DNA of 6,100 nt. Source: Bacillota bacterium (lineage in GTDB: Bacteria; Bacillota; Sulfobacillia; Thermaerobacterales; Thermaerobacteraceae). The notes under the pieces were generated by a model. It did not search any database, was not told the origin of the DNA, and was given only the letters and a program-made list of their open reading frames with translations. Shown here in pieces: positions 5,889 to 6,100 of the stretch (position 1 is its first letter; each line of letters begins with the position of its first letter). The position numbers and the translations under genes were made by a program. The stretch lies in the NCBI GenBank assembly GCA_003242195.1, contig QGUQ01000125.1:1-6100 (forward strand), in the 5' to 3' direction.

Positions 5889-5917
5889 TTGACGGGTCTC
5901 GGGGACCCTGATAAATT
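5889..5917 (+). promoter_or_regulatory. Sigma-A promoter P2 of the probable rRNA operon, extended -10 type
   Basis: TTGACG (5889-5894) is followed after 17 bases by TAAATT (5912-5917). The -10 hexamer matches consensus at four of six positions, but TG at 5909-5910 makes it an extended -10, which can compensate. The predicted start is near 5923-5924. It lies 199 bases downstream of P1 with the same -35 hexamer, a tandem arrangement common for rRNA operons. Confidence 0.65.
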
Positions 5918-5924
5918 ACAGTGA

Positions 5925-5968
5925 CGCCGGCGGCTAGCCGGCGACGCCATTGCGGGGCCACGCCCCGC
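5925..5968 (+). other. Two consecutive leader hairpins before boxA
   Basis: CGCCGGC (5925-5931) pairs with GCCGGCG (5937-5943) around a 5-base loop, and GCGGGGC (5952-5958) pairs with GCCCCGC (5962-5968) around a 3-base loop. Both stems are perfect 7-mers. They occupy the first ~45 bases of the predicted P2 transcript and end about 10 bases before boxA. Neither is followed by a T-run, so they are unlikely to terminate transcription. Confidence 0.55.
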
Positions 5969-5977
5969 GGGCGACTC

Positions 5978-5993
5978 GGTCCTTGAAAACTGA
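5978..5993 (+). promoter_or_regulatory. boxA-like rRNA antitermination site
   Basis: The stretch CGGTCCTTGAAAACTG resembles the boxA element of Firmicutes rRNA leaders (CTTTGAAAACT type). In known systems boxA RNA binds NusB-NusE (S10), which joins the elongating polymerase and prevents early termination on untranslated rRNA. It follows two strong hairpins, as boxA often does. I recognised it by pattern only. Confidence 0.7.
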
Positions 5994-6032
5994 GCAGCGC
6001 GTTGGAGAGGTAGGTCTTGCGGTCGTCTGGTG

Positions 6033-6056
6033 CCTGTCTGGTGGGAGCCAGGCAGG
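6033..6056 (+). other. 9-bp leader hairpin downstream of boxA
   Basis: CCTGTCTGG (6033-6041) pairs with CCAGGCAGG (6048-6056), with one G-U pair and a 6-base loop. It sits between boxA and the expected 16S start. A second hairpin, CGCAGG (6080-6085) with CCTGCG (6095-6100), touches the window edge and may continue beyond it. Confidence 0.5.
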
Positions 6057-6100
6057 GGCCGGGCAACGTGTGAAGGAGCCGCAGGGTAGGCTCTCCTGCG

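Larger units (their letters stand above)
5726..6100 (+). other. 5' leader of a probable ribosomal RNA operon (16S gene expected beyond the window)
   Basis: This stretch has no credible protein gene. It starts at P1 and contains strong hairpins, a second promoter and a boxA motif, the usual parts of an rRNA leader. The CCTTGAAAACTGAG string is a familiar Firmicutes sequence found before 16S genes and in 16S-23S spacers; its position after lysS and two promoters argues for the pre-16S leader. The conserved 16S beginning (GAGTTTGATC) is not reached by base 6100. The RNA identity downstream is therefore inferred, not seen. Confidence 0.75.

Noticed and set aside
5871..5924. 17-codon ORF (ATG 5871 to TGA 5924) with AAGGGG upstream
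   Set aside because: It overlaps the predicted P2 promoter inside an rRNA leader and is short enough to arise by chance.

Overview
This is a GC-rich window (roughly 70 % G+C by eye) in which every convincing gene lies on the + strand. It looks like chromosomal housekeeping DNA from a high-GC, probably thermophilic member of the Firmicutes, of the Thermaerobacter type. This is inferred from strong AAGGAGG-type ribosome binding sites, frequent GTG/TTG starts, near-perfect sigma-A promoters, a Firmicutes-style rRNA leader motif (CCTTGAAAACTG), and a gene order (coaX ... greA - lysS - rRNA operon) that resembles the coaX/lysS/rrn neighbourhood of Bacillus and clostridia. The genus is a guess; the phylum-level placement is firmer.

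Layout. (1) 2-712: the 3' part of a P1-family (DmpA/BapA-like) self-cleaving aminopeptidase, cut by the window edge. (2) 760-1554: coaX, type III pantothenate kinase, the first step of CoA synthesis. (3) 1555-1808: a 254-base non-coding gap with GC-rich inverted repeats and no promoter I can defend. (4) 1809-2234: a small DUF151/bifunctional-nuclease-domain protein. (5) 2235-2414: a 180-base gap with a nested hairpin and a palindrome. (6) 2415-3320: a conserved protein of the family usually labelled 'quinate 5-dehydrogenase', a name the sequence does not support well. (7) 3375-3403: a perfect consensus sigma-A promoter, then greA (3466-3957), the transcript-cleavage factor. (8) 3958-4089: a greA-lysS gap with an intrinsic-terminator-like hairpin placed just before the lysS ribosome binding site. 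(9) 4090-5652: lysS, class II lysyl-tRNA synthetase. (10) 5653-6100: 448 bases without a protein gene, holding two sigma-A-type promoters, several strong hairpins and a boxA antitermination motif. This reads as the promoter and leader of a ribosomal RNA operon whose 16S gene should begin just past the window end.

How it fits together. The right half is a gene-expression block: greA (RNA polymerase rescue), lysS (tRNA charging) and an rRNA operon. greA has its own strong promoter, and lysS has no promoter of its own that I can see, so it probably depends on read-through of the hairpin in front of it. The left half holds a peptidase, a CoA-synthesis kinase and two proteins of poorly known role. 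I found no mobile element, CRISPR array, toxin-antitoxin pair or phage gene. The points most worth a second look are the possible lysS attenuator, the doubtful 'quinate dehydrogenase' name, the structured intergenic elements and the rRNA leader. I do not see a clearly new biological system.
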